Below, in pieces: positions 12,201-24,425 of a DNA stretch of 64,000 nucleotides. Numbering within the stretch: the first letter of the stretch is position 1; each line of letters opens with the position of its first letter. Origin of the DNA: Vanessa cardui (taxonomy: Eukaryota; Arthropoda; Insecta; Lepidoptera; Nymphalidae). The translations under genes were made by a program, and so were the position numbers. The notes below the pieces were generated by a model, which was given only the letters and a program-made list of their open reading frames with translations, made no database searches and was not told the DNA's origin. Location of the stretch: positions 2,046,001-2,110,000 of the forward strand of contig NC_061131.1 of assembly GCF_905220365.1 (NCBI RefSeq), written 5' to 3'.

Positions 12201-15200
12201 AGAAAAAAAAACAATCATATCAAAAGTATATTTTAAACTATGATTCATTCAATAAAAAATGTCACTAATGTTATCACTGATAAAATTGTTTTTGCATTTG
12301 CGTTTTCATAGATTTGCATTATCAAAACAATGTCATTACTTAGTAATAATTAATCATCCATACTTACATACTTAATGATATCAATTAATCATAAATTTTA
12401 GGTTGAAAAAAGTTGGAAACTAATGGAAATTTTCATACTCAACGAAGTTCAAAGCGTTTTCAAGTTGGACGCTTTGACATCCTCCCATCAAATATCAGTC
12501 GAAGTTGGAAATCCGGAAGAAATCGGAGCTATATTCGATAAAATATCTTATGGAAAAGGTATAAAACTTTATTTCAATAAATCATAATAAATTCTCTTAT
12601 GTTAAACGTAAATTTAATTGCATTGTCAGACATATGGCGGATTACGATACCCTCCAGACCAATTTCGGATTCCTGAGAGAGACTAACTTTAAATGGGAAA
12701 TATTATTGGACCTAGATGACAAAAACCACAACCACACTCTGTAGTTATATTCTTATACACCCAATGGTAAATTCGACAGATACAGAAAGAGTTCAGATTC
12801 TGAGTCAATGTCTGTACGATCTCTTTGAAGCATACAAACTACCATATTAACACTTTTATTTTTGCTACCAGTGGTTTGAACCCAGGACTAACCTAAAACT
12901 ATCCAATAGATCAGGCATAGATTATCCGAATACGTGATACGTAAAAGCGTTTATTGGTATCATTATCTTTAAATTAGTTTGTTTGTGTATATAGGTTCAG
13001 CAATACTTCGAATGATGAATCATTTCTTAACCGATGACGTATTCAATGCTGGAATAACTGATTATTTGAATGCGAAAAAGTTCGGAGATGCGGAACAGCG
13101 TGATTTATGGAGTGCTCTTACCAATGCTGCTCGAGAGAAAGACGCTTTCGATGCTGACGTTGGCGTTGTAATGGATTCATGGACTTTGCAGACTGGTTTT
13201 CCCGTACTTACTATTAGTAGGGACTATAAAAGTGGATCGATTACATTTAGACAGGTAAAGTGCATCCAATTTAATATGACCCTTGAAAATTTTGGGTCGG
13301 TTAAGTTTGGTTAGGCTATTATTTTAGAAAATTTTAACCTGTGTGCACATAACTAGTGTGTAGCACTCGTTAATGTTACTTTATCAGATACAAATAACCT
13401 AAGCAATATTAATGAGAAGTTGCTTGGTTTTAAGTAGATAGATAGATAAATAAATTTACGTAAAGACAATAACAAATTAAACAAAAAGTATTTGATAGAA
13501 TATCTTCAAAAAGTATTGTGGACAAGTACTGGCGATTTTGTTGGTTTTTCTTCTGTTATTTTGATTATGCGATTCTGATATGATTATGATTTTGATTATA
13601 GGAAATTGTATCACTAAATAAAAGGGAAAACTTTTCATATATTGTGAATGATAAAACAGATCATTGATTCCAGGAAAGATTTGTCTTAATAAATGACACT
13701 TTGGATGAACACAATTCATCAGTGTGGTGGATCCCCATATCTTATACTACTGCTTCTGAAAAAGACTTCGAATCGACCCGACCCAAGCTGTGGCTTAGGG
13801 GTGAAAGATCTATTGTTGTCGACAATATATCTGTCAACGAAAACGATTGGCTCATAGCTAACATTCAGCAAACAGGTGAAGTGTATTGATTTTCTTAAAT
13901 GTTTTGAAATAGCTCCAATTATTAATGTAAATAAAAATTAAATTGAGATTTAAGTAAGGTTTAATGCCGTGTAAGAAGTGCGTCTGCTAAAAGTATAATT
14001 TAATATTTTTGAATATGATATTTTTGATAATATTGTTAATTTATTGAATGTTTAACGGCAGGCTTCTACCGAATTAACTACGACCAGAAAAATTGGAAAA
14101 TGTTGATACAAGTACTAAACAACCCATCTCGCTTTGAAGAAATACATCCAATCAACAGAGCTCAAATCATCGACGACGCTATGAACCTGGCTCTTTCTGG
14201 ACGCCTGGATTACAAAACAGCTTTGGATATATCTAGTTACTTGTTCCATGAGAGGAGCTATGTGCCGTGGAAGGCGGGGCTCGTAGCTTTGGGGTACATT
14301 GATACGATGCTGTCGAAGGGAGCGTATTACCTGGAGTATAAGGTAATCTTCTTTGTATATTTCTTACAAGTTCAACCGCCAATGATTGTCGACCATAATA
14401 TAGTATACTAATGATATGACTATATTAATATAAAAACACATATAATAACACATACATAGGCTTTAAATTAAGGACTGATATTAGAGTACGATCAATCGCT
14501 AAGACTACGTATTTTCGTACATTCGGAAATCAAATTTTAAAGCTTGGGATTTGCCTTTAGACCTAGTTTGATTCAAGTTTTCCTTTTAGTTACTACATAT
14601 ATACTAATACTAGACTTTCATTATAAAACTCCTAACGTAGTGTTGTCTTAAATTTTCGCGATTATTACACATTTAAATAAAACTAGTTATAACGGATTTG
14701 AATCGCGTATATTAATTATTCATCCCGACGTTTCGAGCACTTTACAGCGTCCGTGGTCGTACCACGATAATAAATATACGCGATTCAAATCCGTTATAAC
14801 TAGTTTTATTTAAACTCCTAACGTGTTCTCGAAAAATCATTGTCAGATATGTGCAAGCAATTATTAAGTACTACTGACGAACTTTAAAGAATTAGTATCG
14901 TATTGTATCTTATCTGCATGAATAATAAATATTATTTCTTTACACTGATAATAGATGGCGTTACTGATACTAAAATGAGAATAAGCAAGTTAATATTTTG
15001 AGTGCAATTATAGGGACGGTCCCTCACTGAGAGTATTCGCCTGAATTGTAACAGCTTATAATCACTATATCTGTCTGTCTTTACGTTCGCGTTAAACTAC
15101 AAAACTACTGAACGGATTTTCATGCGGTTTTCTCTAATAGACAGAGGGCTTCATAAGGGTGGTTTAGGTATATAATTTATTAAGGTTTTTGTGTATATAA

Positions 15201-18200
15201 GTTGAAATAAACTTAAAAATCACAAAAAAAGCAACAAACCTATTAGGAACTTACTAGCCAAACTTCTAGTTTTTAGGTGTAATAGTTTTTGAGGTTTCGT
15301 GATTAACGAGTGCGTTGTATTTTGCTTTTATATATATAAAGATAACAGACGAGAGTTCGTCAGATTCGTCAGTGCTACAGTACTAATACACTGTTCGACT
15401 ATATTATGCTAGAACGTGGTGTTAAAAATTGATTCTTTTATGTCTATCTAAGTTAGACAATTAAGGCAATTAATTTATTTTCATACTAACTAACGTATTT
15501 AAATAAAAGTTAATGTTGCAGCCTAAGCTACTCCTTATTACATCAGCTGCCTAGCAGTGAAATTCCTATCAAAATCAGTTTAGCTCTTCCAGAGATTACC
15601 CGGAACAAACAGACCAACAGTCAAAAGACATAAAAATATAATTTTGTTACATGTACCGTGTATAAATACATTTAGTAAAAGACGATTGTTTCAATATACA
15701 AACAGATACTCCAATTTTATTATTTGTATACAAGATGATATAAATATTTGTACCACATTCAATTTTGTCGATCGTATTTTTGAAACACCAATATATTTAA
15801 TGATGGATTTTTACACGGTACATTAAACATGATAATAATAGTGACGCCATAGCTGATAAAATAACTTTAATTTATAGCTGAATCATTCTAAAATATATAA
15901 CCAGCTGAATCCGCTTGCGACGCCTTATCAATACATATATAGTATTAAATAAAGTCTCTTCCGCTGTCTGTCTGTCCCTATAAATAGGTACTTAGATCTA
16001 TAAAAATACGCAACGAATTTTGATGCGGATTCTTTTTATAGATAGAGTGATTTAAGAGGAATGCTTATATTATTATGTTGTGTTGTAAATAAACTAGGCT
16101 AAATTTTATGAGATAGATCATAGTGATGTACTACAGTACTATAGTATATTACCCCTTCTATGTTTGAAATAAAACAATTATTAATTGTTATATGAGGGAT
16201 TCCAAGTCTGGAAATTTCTCCAAAATTTTATCCGGCTAACTTAGCCACAAGAGCTAAATTACCTATCTTCTTGTGTTGGTCAGTCATTATAGGCTCTTAA
16301 AACTATTGCGATTTTATAATATAGTTGCAATAGGAGTTATTATTGTTGTATTCCGGTTTGAAGAGTGAGTTAGTCAGAGGACATGCACAAGGGATATAAC
16401 ATAACTTAGACATGGTTAATAAAATGCTAATAGTCGGTGATGCTCATTTACCATCAATTAGCCGATCTCATAACCTATTTTCATAAACATTTTATAACAA
16501 TGTTTCATAGACCTCTTCCGTATAATAAGTTTGTATAAATGTTTATCCACAGATGATATCTGTGTGTGTTGAAACATTCTATTATTTTAATGATTTTCTA
16601 TTATTTTATTGTTGAGCTGAGATTGCCCAGTGGTTAGAACGCGTGCATTTTAACCGATGATTGCGGGTTCAAACCCAGGCAAGCACCACTATATATATGT
16701 GCTTAATTTGTGTTTATAATTCATCTCTTGCTCGGCGGTGAAGGAAAACATCGTGAGGAAACCTGCATGTGTCTAATTTCATCACAATTCTGTCACATGT
16801 GCATTCCACCACACCGCATTGGAACAGCGTGGTGGAATACATTCCAACTGCTACTTTTCTACTTACTTTTACTATTTTATTGTTTATATTATCATCATGC
16901 TCCTGCCCATTTCCCAATTTTATATAGAGTCGGCGCAGCATGTCTTTTTCTTCCATACTTCTATCTGACGTAACCTCACAAGTAAAATTCTTTCCATTTC
17001 ACAAATACCATCCATCGTTGCCTTGGATCATACCCTTCTTCCATATCCACCCACGTCCATGCTTTTTTCCAACTTTCCTCACAACATGGTCCACATTCTT
17101 TCCCATAATATGCCCATACGATAACACTTTCTAACTTCCTCTTCATTATTATTTAAAGTAATAAGTAATATTAATAATCGTTTAAATATTAGAAAGTAAA
17201 TTTATAGAAAATAACTCATCAATAATATCACCAATTTTTTTATTACATTCATATAATTTATTTATTTTCTAGAATTTATTGCCTTAATTTTTTTACAACG
17301 CTGCATTATAAATATAATAAATTAGAGGTATTTTTATAATGTTTTAGTTTCTTTATAACATATCAAATTATCTATAACACACTTCTTAGTGATAACGTTT
17401 ATGATCGATTAAAACCCGCTGTAAATAGTAGTTTGATAGGAAAACCAATTATAGGTACTTTTAAATATAAGTCTAGAATAACATAAGTCTAGAATAATTT
17501 ACAATCAATATGTACTCACTGCACGCACGGGTTCAAACCTAGGCAAACACCGCTGATTCATGTGCTTAATTTGTCTTTATAATTTATCTCGTACTCGGTG
17601 GTGAAGGAAAACATCGAGAGGAAACCTGCATGTGACAAATTTCATAGAAATTCTGCCACATGTATATTCCACCAACCCGCATTGGAACAGCGTGGTGGAA
17701 TATGTTCCAAACCTTCTCCTCTAAGGGAGAGGAGGCCTTTAGCCCAGCAGTGGGAATTTACAGGCTGTTGTTGTTGTTGTTGTATGTAGTCAGTGGTAAC
17801 GTTTTGTGTACAGCACCTATGTACCACGAGTCCAATATTCTTGCACCAAAGAATAATGCTTAGAATTGTTGTTTTTCGTTAGAACAATGAGTAATTCAAT
17901 ATAACTTCAGACATAAGTTGTTTTTTTATAGCATATTTTGGTGGACGATCATATATGCCACCTGATGGTTAGTGGTCACATGACAGGTTAGTGGCCCATA
18001 GACATAGATGATGTAAGCAATATTAACTTCAGTGACGCATCGGGGATGTAAGAAATGGTAAATATAATTCTTTAGACCATCAGGTGGTCCAAATACTCGT
18101 CCGCCGATCCATTTCATAAAAGACGTCGTAAAATTTGTAAACGAAGTAAGCGTAGTAGAGCTTACAACAACAACAACAGACTGTAAATTTCCACTGCTGG

Positions 18201-21200
18201 GCTAAAAGCCTCCTCTCCCTTTAAGGAGAAGGTTTGGAACATATTCCACCACGCTGTTCCAATGCGGGTTGGTGGAATAGTAGAGCTTAATTAAGGGCAT
18301 TTTGGATACCAGCCTGGCGATTTTTATTCTACCGTATAGGTTACATTACGACGTTTTCACCACCAAGTATATAAATTTTAATATTAAAATATAAATTAAA
18401 ATAATCGTTAGAGTTGTTTGTATTCTGTTTGAAATGTATTCATTGTCCAAATATATATTTCCAAATAAACTAAAATATGCCTTTCAAAAGGTATGTTTGT
18501 AAAATGGAACATATTTTCAGAGTTACGTATTGCGTCTATTAAGCGGCGCGGTTCAGGATCTTGGTTGGGAAGTGTCTGCGAACGAGAGCGTCGTCCGAGC
18601 TCAGCACAGAGCGGACATGCTTTCCACAGCTTGTCATCTTCAGCATGTCGATTGTTTGGAACACGCTGTCAGGATGTACACCAACTGGATGTTGACTCCA
18701 AATCCCGATGCTTATAACGAGTAAGATTTTCATAACATTATAGGACGAGCGGGCACATCTAGTAGTATTTGTTATTTGATTTTGACGACCTCCGTGGTCG
18801 AGTGTCGATATAGTCGATGTATAAAAAGTTCATTAGTTTTCTATATTGTCTTGGGTCTGGGTGATTGTGGTACCGTCGTTACTTCCGATTTTCCATAACA
18901 CAAGTGCTATAGCTACTTACATTGGGATCAGTGTAACGCATGTGATGTTGTTCAAAATTTATTATTCATTTATTTAAAACTTATGCGAGTATTTGACCTT
19001 GAAATGTTAAACACTAATGATACTTTCAGGATACACGCTGATATTAGAAGCACAGTGTATTGCGTTGGGGTGCAAGCGGGAGGTGCGAGGGAATGGCGTT
19101 TCGCTTGGGAGCGTTTTATGGTGGCGAGTGCTCCTTCTGAGAGGGAACTACTACTCTCAGTTTTAGGATGTACCAGGGCACCATATCTGTTATACAGGTT
19201 TCGTAAATTGCAATATAAGAGATTACTTGAATGAGTTTTTAACCGTTCAAAAATTTGAAGACTGTTAATTTAATCGTACTAAATTTTCTGTTTCTTTTTT
19301 TTTTAATATTATTTGAATTATTTAAGAATATACATAACACAAAAATGACTAAGCTAATTTACGTAACTTAATTCCATATTAATTAATCATTAGATTTCTG
19401 TGAAATATTAAAGGAAAATTATTTGTTTTTGTATTCTTTAGATTGTCTTTTTTGTGTATTGTTTATTATCTTCTTTTTCCAGATATCTTGACTTATCGCT
19501 TCGAAACGACAGTGGAATACGTAAACAAGACACAGTGAGGGTATTTTCAGCAGTCGCTAGTTCTTCAATCGGAGAGCCAATTGCTTTCAACTTCGTAAGA
19601 GCTAATTGGCAAAGGCTAAAAGAATAGTGAGCTACTTTTACATTTAAATTTTTTAGTACTCTATTTCGATCATAGAATAATCACTTGCTTAAGGGTGTTA
19701 TAGAGTAAAGTAAAGTAAAGCAACAGTCTGTAAATTTCTCACTGCTGGGCTAAGGCCTCCTCTTCCATTTAAGTAGAGGGTTTGGAACATATTCCACCAC
19801 GCTGTTCCATTGCGGGTTGGTGGAATGCACATGTGGCAGAATTTCGATGAAATTTAGACACATGCAGGTTTCCTCACAATGTTTTCCTTCACCGCCGAGC
19901 ACGAGATGTTTGAATGAGGTTTGAACCCGAAGTCATCGGTCAAAATGCACGAGTTCTTACCACTTGCACCGCAATTATATGTGCACTCTGATATCTAATC
20001 TATATAATCCAATGAGACACGACTGGGGATAAGGTATTCAGGTATAGAATAAGCATTACGTACCTTACGAGTCACTGGAGGGAATAAATTGGCAACTCCC
20101 AAACTTCGAGCTGATACTGAAAATTATTTAACAGAAATACTTATATTGTCCAAAAGAGTTCGATTCTATTCCTTTGTCATCAGGTGTGATTCTATTATTT
20201 TGAGACCTCTAGCTCCCTGCATGTGCAGATAGCGACTAGGCAACACATATTTAATCAATGATTGAATTAGACATTTGACGAGCAAAAGGAATAATTTTGG
20301 TCTGGGTTATAATGACTTTTAATAAAAGAGTCAGAAACTGAGCTTCAAGATACATACATTGTTTTACATAATGGTAGGGTTTTGTTCACGTTAATCTAGG
20401 TAGGTATACCCCGATCCACACTATTATAGGTGGTGATGTATAGTTACTACCAGGTGGCAATTTTATCCGTCCGAATGTTTTAATAAAAAAATGGTTATAT
20501 ATTTATGATACATATATTTATTTCGCTTTTTTTTATTTCAGTGTCGGGTCTGTCTCTACCCTCAACTCTATACTCAAAGTTGTCACCAGAAGGCTAAATC
20601 AAGTTCATGAATACGACGAGGTAAGCTTGTGTGGTAAAGCTTTTGAGTAAAGAATATTTTGATTTGGACTCTACCAAGATATACAGAGAATAATCCCACA
20701 CATTTACTTTTCATAATTGTTAATTGAATAAAGTATCTATCCTCTGTTAAACCTTAATTGTTAAACATTAATAATAATTAGTGAACATTAAAATCATTAT
20801 CAAATATCAAAATTAATTATCAACAATTAAATTCAAAGATTAAATACTCAATTTAATTATTTTATAATAAAATAATTTATCAATCATCACAATCAACTAT
20901 ACAAAATACCAAAATCAATCGATTGTTTAATATTAAAATTAATTATATTTTGAAAATGAATACAAATTTTTAATCTGTGATCAATAGGTAATCATTTCAG
21001 AAGTACATACGTAGAAGGCTCATATAAGGACTTTTGTATCATCATCTTACAATGTTAAATACAAAGCTTTAATTTTAATGTCAGAGTATATTAGTAAAAT
21101 TCACATAAATTTATGTAGCCTACCTGGAAATCGACGCTTTTTCATCTTTAATATAATCTTGTATTGGTTATATCATTCCCCAGTTGAAGAGATTCGTAGC

Positions 21201-21348
21201 AACATCTTGCAGTGACCTTGGAAGACCTGTGCAGCAAGTACTGGAACGAACTGCAGCGAACGTCCAGTGGATGGAAAAGAATTACCAAACGATTGTCAGC
21301 TGGCTTCTAAAAGCAGACAAATCTTTACCCCAAACAACAGATGCGTGA
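6287..21348 (+). CDS. Aminopeptidase N-like M1 metallopeptidase, type II membrane-anchored (gene A)
   Basis: Exons: 6287-7005, 8070-8225, 9547-9840, 11241-11424, 12402-12558, 12995-13254, 13674-13875, 14062-14342, 18521-18720, 19030-19197, 19483-19626, 20542-20620, 21184-21348. Together they make 3009 nt and 1002 aa, in frame, all GT-AG. Residues 33-55 form a hydrophobic helix after a short basic tail (signal-anchor), followed by a Thr/Ser-rich stem to about 117. The M1 N-terminal domain starts at RLPTNIKP (118). GAMENWG begins at 379. The Zn site is HEIAHQWFGNLVT with H415, H419 and E438, the catalytic base is E416 and the catalytic Tyr is Y501 (ISYGKG). An ERAP1-C-like domain follows. The C-terminus lacks a hydrophobic tail, so anchoring is N-terminal, unlike genes B-D. 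The reaction expected from the family is removal of N-terminal residues from peptides outside the cell. The start is the first in-frame ATG; an alternative ATG at 6317 has a better context. Intron 8 is 4.2 kb and repeat-filled. Confidence 0.9.
8791..8830. repeat. Perfect 18-bp inverted repeat (hairpin), 4-nt loop
   Basis: The arms 8791-8808 and 8813-8830 are exact reverse complements (TGGATGCACTCAATATCT) around the loop ACTG. It lies in intron 2 of gene A within otherwise unannotated DNA, whose flank at about 8450-8640 looks like an unclassified dispersed repeat. It may be a small foldback insertion footprint. Confidence 0.85.
10060..10345 (-). mobile_element. LINE remnant, RT-ORF C-terminal piece
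   Basis: On the minus strand the frame across about 10339-10103 reads a peptide containing DVAGALWTRLARDRD, the kind of C-terminal W-x-R-x-A-x-D-R motif found in RTE-like LINE proteins. It continues into a 3' tail related to other LINE ends in the window (gaagctaccaccg type). It sits in intron 3 of gene A, next to an AAT microsatellite at about 9865-9885, and is a truncated fossil. Confidence 0.55.
11604..11873 (-). mobile_element. tRNA-derived SINE, family A (intron 4 of gene A)
   Basis: The tail lies on the left and the B-box region (gggtttgaacccgc on the + strand) on the right. The head is cut off near 11873, where a Helitron-type repeat (attataaatgtgaacgtaactctgtc) continues to about 12045. 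This suggests insertion of one element into the other. Confidence 0.8.
11877..12050. mobile_element. Dispersed 'attataaatgtgaa' repeat, Helitron-like
   Basis: The opening 'ctaatattataaatgtgaa' with 'aactctgtccgtctgt' is shared with 41850-41978, 54775-54966 and 57733-57850. The 54775 copy ends in 'cgacaactagtaat', consistent with a CTAG-type Helitron 3' end. There is no coding capacity, and the family assignment is tentative. Confidence 0.45.
14672..14814. mobile_element. MITE with about 42-bp terminal inverted repeats
   Basis: The left end (14672-14713) and right end (14773-14814) are reverse complements, running TTTAAATAAAACTAG at the outside and CGCGTATAT-type sequence inside. The roughly 60-bp core contains 'cccgacgtttcgagcacttt', a motif I recall from lepidopteran repeats. 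It lies in intron 8 of gene A. No transposase is present. Confidence 0.8.
16614..16872 (+). mobile_element. SINE family A with 12-bp target-site duplication, internally deleted
   Basis: The tRNA-like head (ggttagaacgcgtgc, B box GGTTCAAACCC) is intact, but the final conserved block (ggaggcc to ggctgt) is missing. The tail is made of TTAC/TTTAC-like repeats. TATTTTATTGTT is repeated at 16602-16613 and 16873-16884, marking target-primed insertion. It lies in intron 8 of gene A. Confidence 0.85.
16885..17135 (-). mobile_element. RTE-like LINE 3' remnant
   Basis: This is the reverse complement of the same tail seen at 54275-54535 and within the inverted repeat: 'atcatcatgctcctgcc', 'caattttat', and 'gtaacctcacaagtaa' matching 'ttacttgtgag'. 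It is a truncated fossil in intron 8 of gene A. Confidence 0.6.
17527..17782 (+). mobile_element. SINE family A, 5'-truncated
   Basis: The copy begins at the B-box region (cgggttcaaacct) and runs to the GTT-repeat tail; the A box is absent. The short frames across it are by-products of the repeat and not genes. Confidence 0.8.
17918..18121. mobile_element. Foldback element with about 50-bp inverted ends
   Basis: The left end (ttttatagcatattttggtg ... ccacctgatggt) and right end (accatcaggtgg ... ccatttcataaaa) are imperfect reverse complements. Both ends resemble the LINE-type 3' tail 'ccatcaggtg...ccgcc...ccat-A(n)' found elsewhere here, so this is probably two opposed tail fragments joined. 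Confidence 0.6.
18163..18279 (-). mobile_element. SINE family A, 3' fragment
   Basis: Only the tail block (AAC repeats, 'cactgctgggctaaaagcc', 'ggtttggaacatattccacc') is present, ending at 'ggttggtggaatag', 241 bp before exon 9 of gene A. Confidence 0.8.
18785..18960 (+). mobile_element. Metulj-like SINE, internally deleted
   Basis: The body from 'tcgatgtataaaaagttcat' to 'gtgatgttgtt' matches the SINE inside the giant inverted repeat. The tRNA-like middle is missing between 'gtggtcgagtg' and 'tcgatatag'. It is located in intron 9 of gene A. Confidence 0.7.
19712..19968 (-). mobile_element. SINE family A (intron 11 of gene A)
   Basis: The copy has an AAAGT-type tail on the left, a body with 'gccgagcacgagatg', and a diverged head 'gtcatcggtcaaaatgcacg' on the right. 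No clear target duplication is visible. Confidence 0.8.
20750..20965. repeat. AT-rich low-complexity stretch
   Basis: Short words such as ATTAAT, AAATCA and TCAATTA recur irregularly in intron 12 of gene A. There is no fixed period and no coding signal. Confidence 0.5.
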
Positions 21349-22474
21349 TCGGATGCATAAATATCCTACTTGTAATTAATTTAGCATAATTCCCGACTAA
21401 CAATATTGAATATTATGTTCATAATTTATACGTATTTAAATGTTAACTTTCGATTGGTGTTATAAAGTAATAGAAGTATGTAATACGTGATCGATAAGAA
21501 CTGTCAATCTAGTCTAAGAAATCTTTTGTAATAACCTTATAGTAATCCGTTATAATTTTTGACTGCTACGTTGGTCTCGCTAGCTCAGAAAGCGTTGGAC
21601 GAAAGGTATTTTTTTCGAGAATTGTCCAGAAGCAGTTATGGATACTGAGAGTGTTTACAGTATCGTGCGTGGGAAATCTAACAGGATGCATATGCACACA
21701 TAAAACTCAAAGAATAGCTCATGTGGCTGCCAATCAGCTCCATTGATCACCATTACAAATACAAATCAATTTATATGTAATAAAAATATCATTGTATATA
21801 ATAAGACCTGTCGAAAACAAAAGAATTTTACTAGAAATCATTTTTTTTCTTTCGCAAGATCAGCATGAGGTTACATTAATATACTGTAAGAGTAAAATAA
21901 GATGAAGATTTTTGTTTGTTTATTTGTAAGGATTTGTTTGTAAATTATTATAGTGATTGAATAGGAGTTTATTCAATATGATGGAGTCTAGATCGCCATA
22001 TGATTTTAATTACGACGAATGCTAAAAATTACTAATAAACTTATCGTTTGTTCGTGTATTGATTTTGTAAATATTAAAATTTTCACTATAGGTAAATCCA
22101 TATTATTTAATCTAGCTATCGTATAATTATAGCGTAATTCCGTATGTTTGTTTGTACATGATAATATTTTGGGTAGATACCGATTTGAAAAAATCTTATT
22201 ATGTATAATTAGGCTATTGAATATTATGAGAATCTCTGTGAGCTCTGGTACAATGACATTTAACACGGGTGAAACCGTCCAGAGCAACTGGTATTTTATA
22301 TGATATAAATCCTTATGAAAATAAACATATTAAATAGTGATTAAGAGATTTATTTTCGTGATAACTTTGATGTCTGTCTTAAAATGATAAATATAATGAA
22401 TGAATTTAATGGAAAAATAAGTGATTTCGAAACTTAAAAATCACTTGTCTCAAAACATCTCTGAGTTAACATAG

Positions 22475-22590
22475 GGTATTCCACCAACCCGCATTGGAGC
22501 AGCATGGTGTTCCAAACCTTCTCCTCAAAGGAAGAGGAGATCTTAGCCCAGTTGTGGGAAATTTACAGGCTGTTGTTGTTGTTGTTGTAA
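22475..22590 (+). mobile_element. SINE family A, 3' fragment
   Basis: The fragment runs from 'attccaccaacccgcattgg' to 'acaggctgttgttgttgttg'; the head is missing. Confidence 0.8.
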
Positions 22591-22845
22591 CATACTTGGT
22601 AAATGGTAAATGATAAATGGTAAAAAAAACTGCATGGTTGGAATTAATTACTACCACATGTTTAGACACCTAGACCGCACTGGTGGAAACGATTCTAAAC
22701 TGTGTCTGCATAAATGAGAAGAGAGCAAGGTAAGTATGCCCATTACTGTAAAGACGAATTATCTAGGAAAGAAACACAATCATATGACATATTGCAATTG
22801 GCAGCCCTATCAGTAATGATGGAATGAGTAGTGTCGCATTTTTTT

Positions 22846-23124
22846 TATGGAATAGGTTGGCAGATGGGCATATGGGCCACCTGATGGTAAGTGACACCCA
22901 TAGACAATGACGCTGTAAGAAATATTAACTATTCTTACATCGTCAATGCGCCACCGACATTGGGAACTAAGATGCTATGTCCCTTGTGCCTGTAGTTACA
23001 CTAGCTCACTCACCCCCTAACCGGAACACAACAATATTGTTGAACTGTTGTTTAGCGGTAGAATATCTGATGAGTAGTACCTATCTAGGCGGGCTTGCAC
23101 AAAGCCCTACCACCAAGAAATTTT
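22846..23124 (-). mobile_element. Dispersed repeat B (LINE-type 3' tail), full-length copy
   Basis: On the minus strand it reads 'cttggtggtagggctttgtg', 'gtaccac', 'gttccggtt', then 'ccatcaggtggcccatatgc' and 'ccaacctattccat' followed by A(n). The last 60 bases resemble the 3' end of the LINE at 33168-34577, so the two probably share a retrotransposition tail. Other copies lie at 60-305, 24150-24370, 33085-34740 (interrupted), 51889-52168 and 62550-62845. Confidence 0.75.
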
Positions 23125-23461
23125 GCATATATCTGATACAGAGCTCATTTTAATCATTAACACAGGGCAATGTTAATTTATCCAACAAGTTTGTTTAAGC
23201 AACATTGTGCAATATTTTTCTTTACGTTTATAATGTAATTCGAATCCTAGTCTCCTTACTTGTTTCAATCAATTTGAATTTTCTGTCACTATCTCCTGGA
23301 CTATGTTCGAATCTAATCAGATATCGTAGATCAGATAAATTCAACGTTTAATCCGGCCTCATAATCATCGTTTAATATGTAATTTTAAATAAATAATTCT
23401 GTAAAAAACGTTCGTGGCCGAAGACAAGGTTGTTTCGTAAAATATTTATATAAATCAAATC

Positions 23462-24028
23462 AATCGCTTCAAATTTCTTGGGTTTGATAGCACACACAAC
23501 CTGCGTTCTAGTGAGGACAACAAACTTGTCACACCCTGCAGTCGGACACAAACCTACAGCAACTCTTTCACCGTGAAAACCGTCAAACTCTGGAATGCAC
23601 TACCCACTGATATACGGCAGTCTAAATCCTTGGCAATATTTAAGCATCGTTTGAGAAACTATTACCTATCCATATCTAAATAATGTATGCAAGTATGTAA
23701 TAATATGTAGTTTATATTTATGTATATATGTATGTATATTTTAATATATATTATATTTCTATGTATGTATTATTGGTATGTAATTATGTGTAGTTTATTA
23801 CTATACCTTAGTATAAATATTATTATATTGTACTTTTCCTCATTTTTTCATATATTTTTCTTCACTTACCTGTTTTCGTTCTAAGCTCCTATCACCAAAG
23901 GTTGTCTGTGAGAGATCGCTATAAGCGATAAGACCGCCTTTGCGCACCATGTACTTATTTTATGTTTTGTATTTCCCCTTTTTTTTCCGTGTGTTGTGCA
24001 ATAAAGCATTTTAAAATAAAAAATAAAT
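23462..24028 (+). mobile_element. LINE remnant: RT-ORF C-terminus plus 3' UTR
   Basis: The frame from about 23462 reads RFKFLGFDSTHNLRSSEDNK and continues with KLWNALPTDIRQ and FKHRLRNYYL before TAA at 23681-23683. This W-N-x-L-P ... F-K-x-x-L pattern is the usual C-terminus of LINE reverse transcriptases. The 3' UTR ends 'gtgttgtgcaataaagcatt' followed by an A-rich tail. The element is truncated at its 5' end and inactive. Confidence 0.75.
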
Positions 24029-24425
24029 AAATCACCAATACGCCACTAATTTTGAGAGCTGAGATGTTATTACCTTTGTGTCTATATATACACTGGCTCA
24101 CTCACCCTTAAAAAATTCTAAGTTATTAATATTTGTAGGTGGGCAGCCAATTGGACTACCTGATGGTAAGTGGTTACGACTGCCCATAGACAATGGCGCT
24201 GTTAGAAATAATTCCAACTCCTTAACATGACACTTATGTGCCACCAACCCTGGGAGTTAAGATGTTATGTCCCTTATGTCTGTAGTTACTTAGTTAGATT
24301 AGAATTGCTCTTTGGCGGTAGAAAATGTTATACATGGTAGTCATTCATTAAAGCCCAAAGGATTTGTGCAATAATACGATTGGCGTAAAATACTGAAATG
24401 TATGACAAAAGTTTTTATTAAAATA

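Noticed and set aside
16710..17134. Short open frames on both strands across 16710-17134, and similarly 17598-17863, 44839-45163 and 46604-46963
   Set aside because: They run through SINE and LINE copies, have no family resemblance as proteins apart from LINE fragments, and recur wherever the repeats recur.
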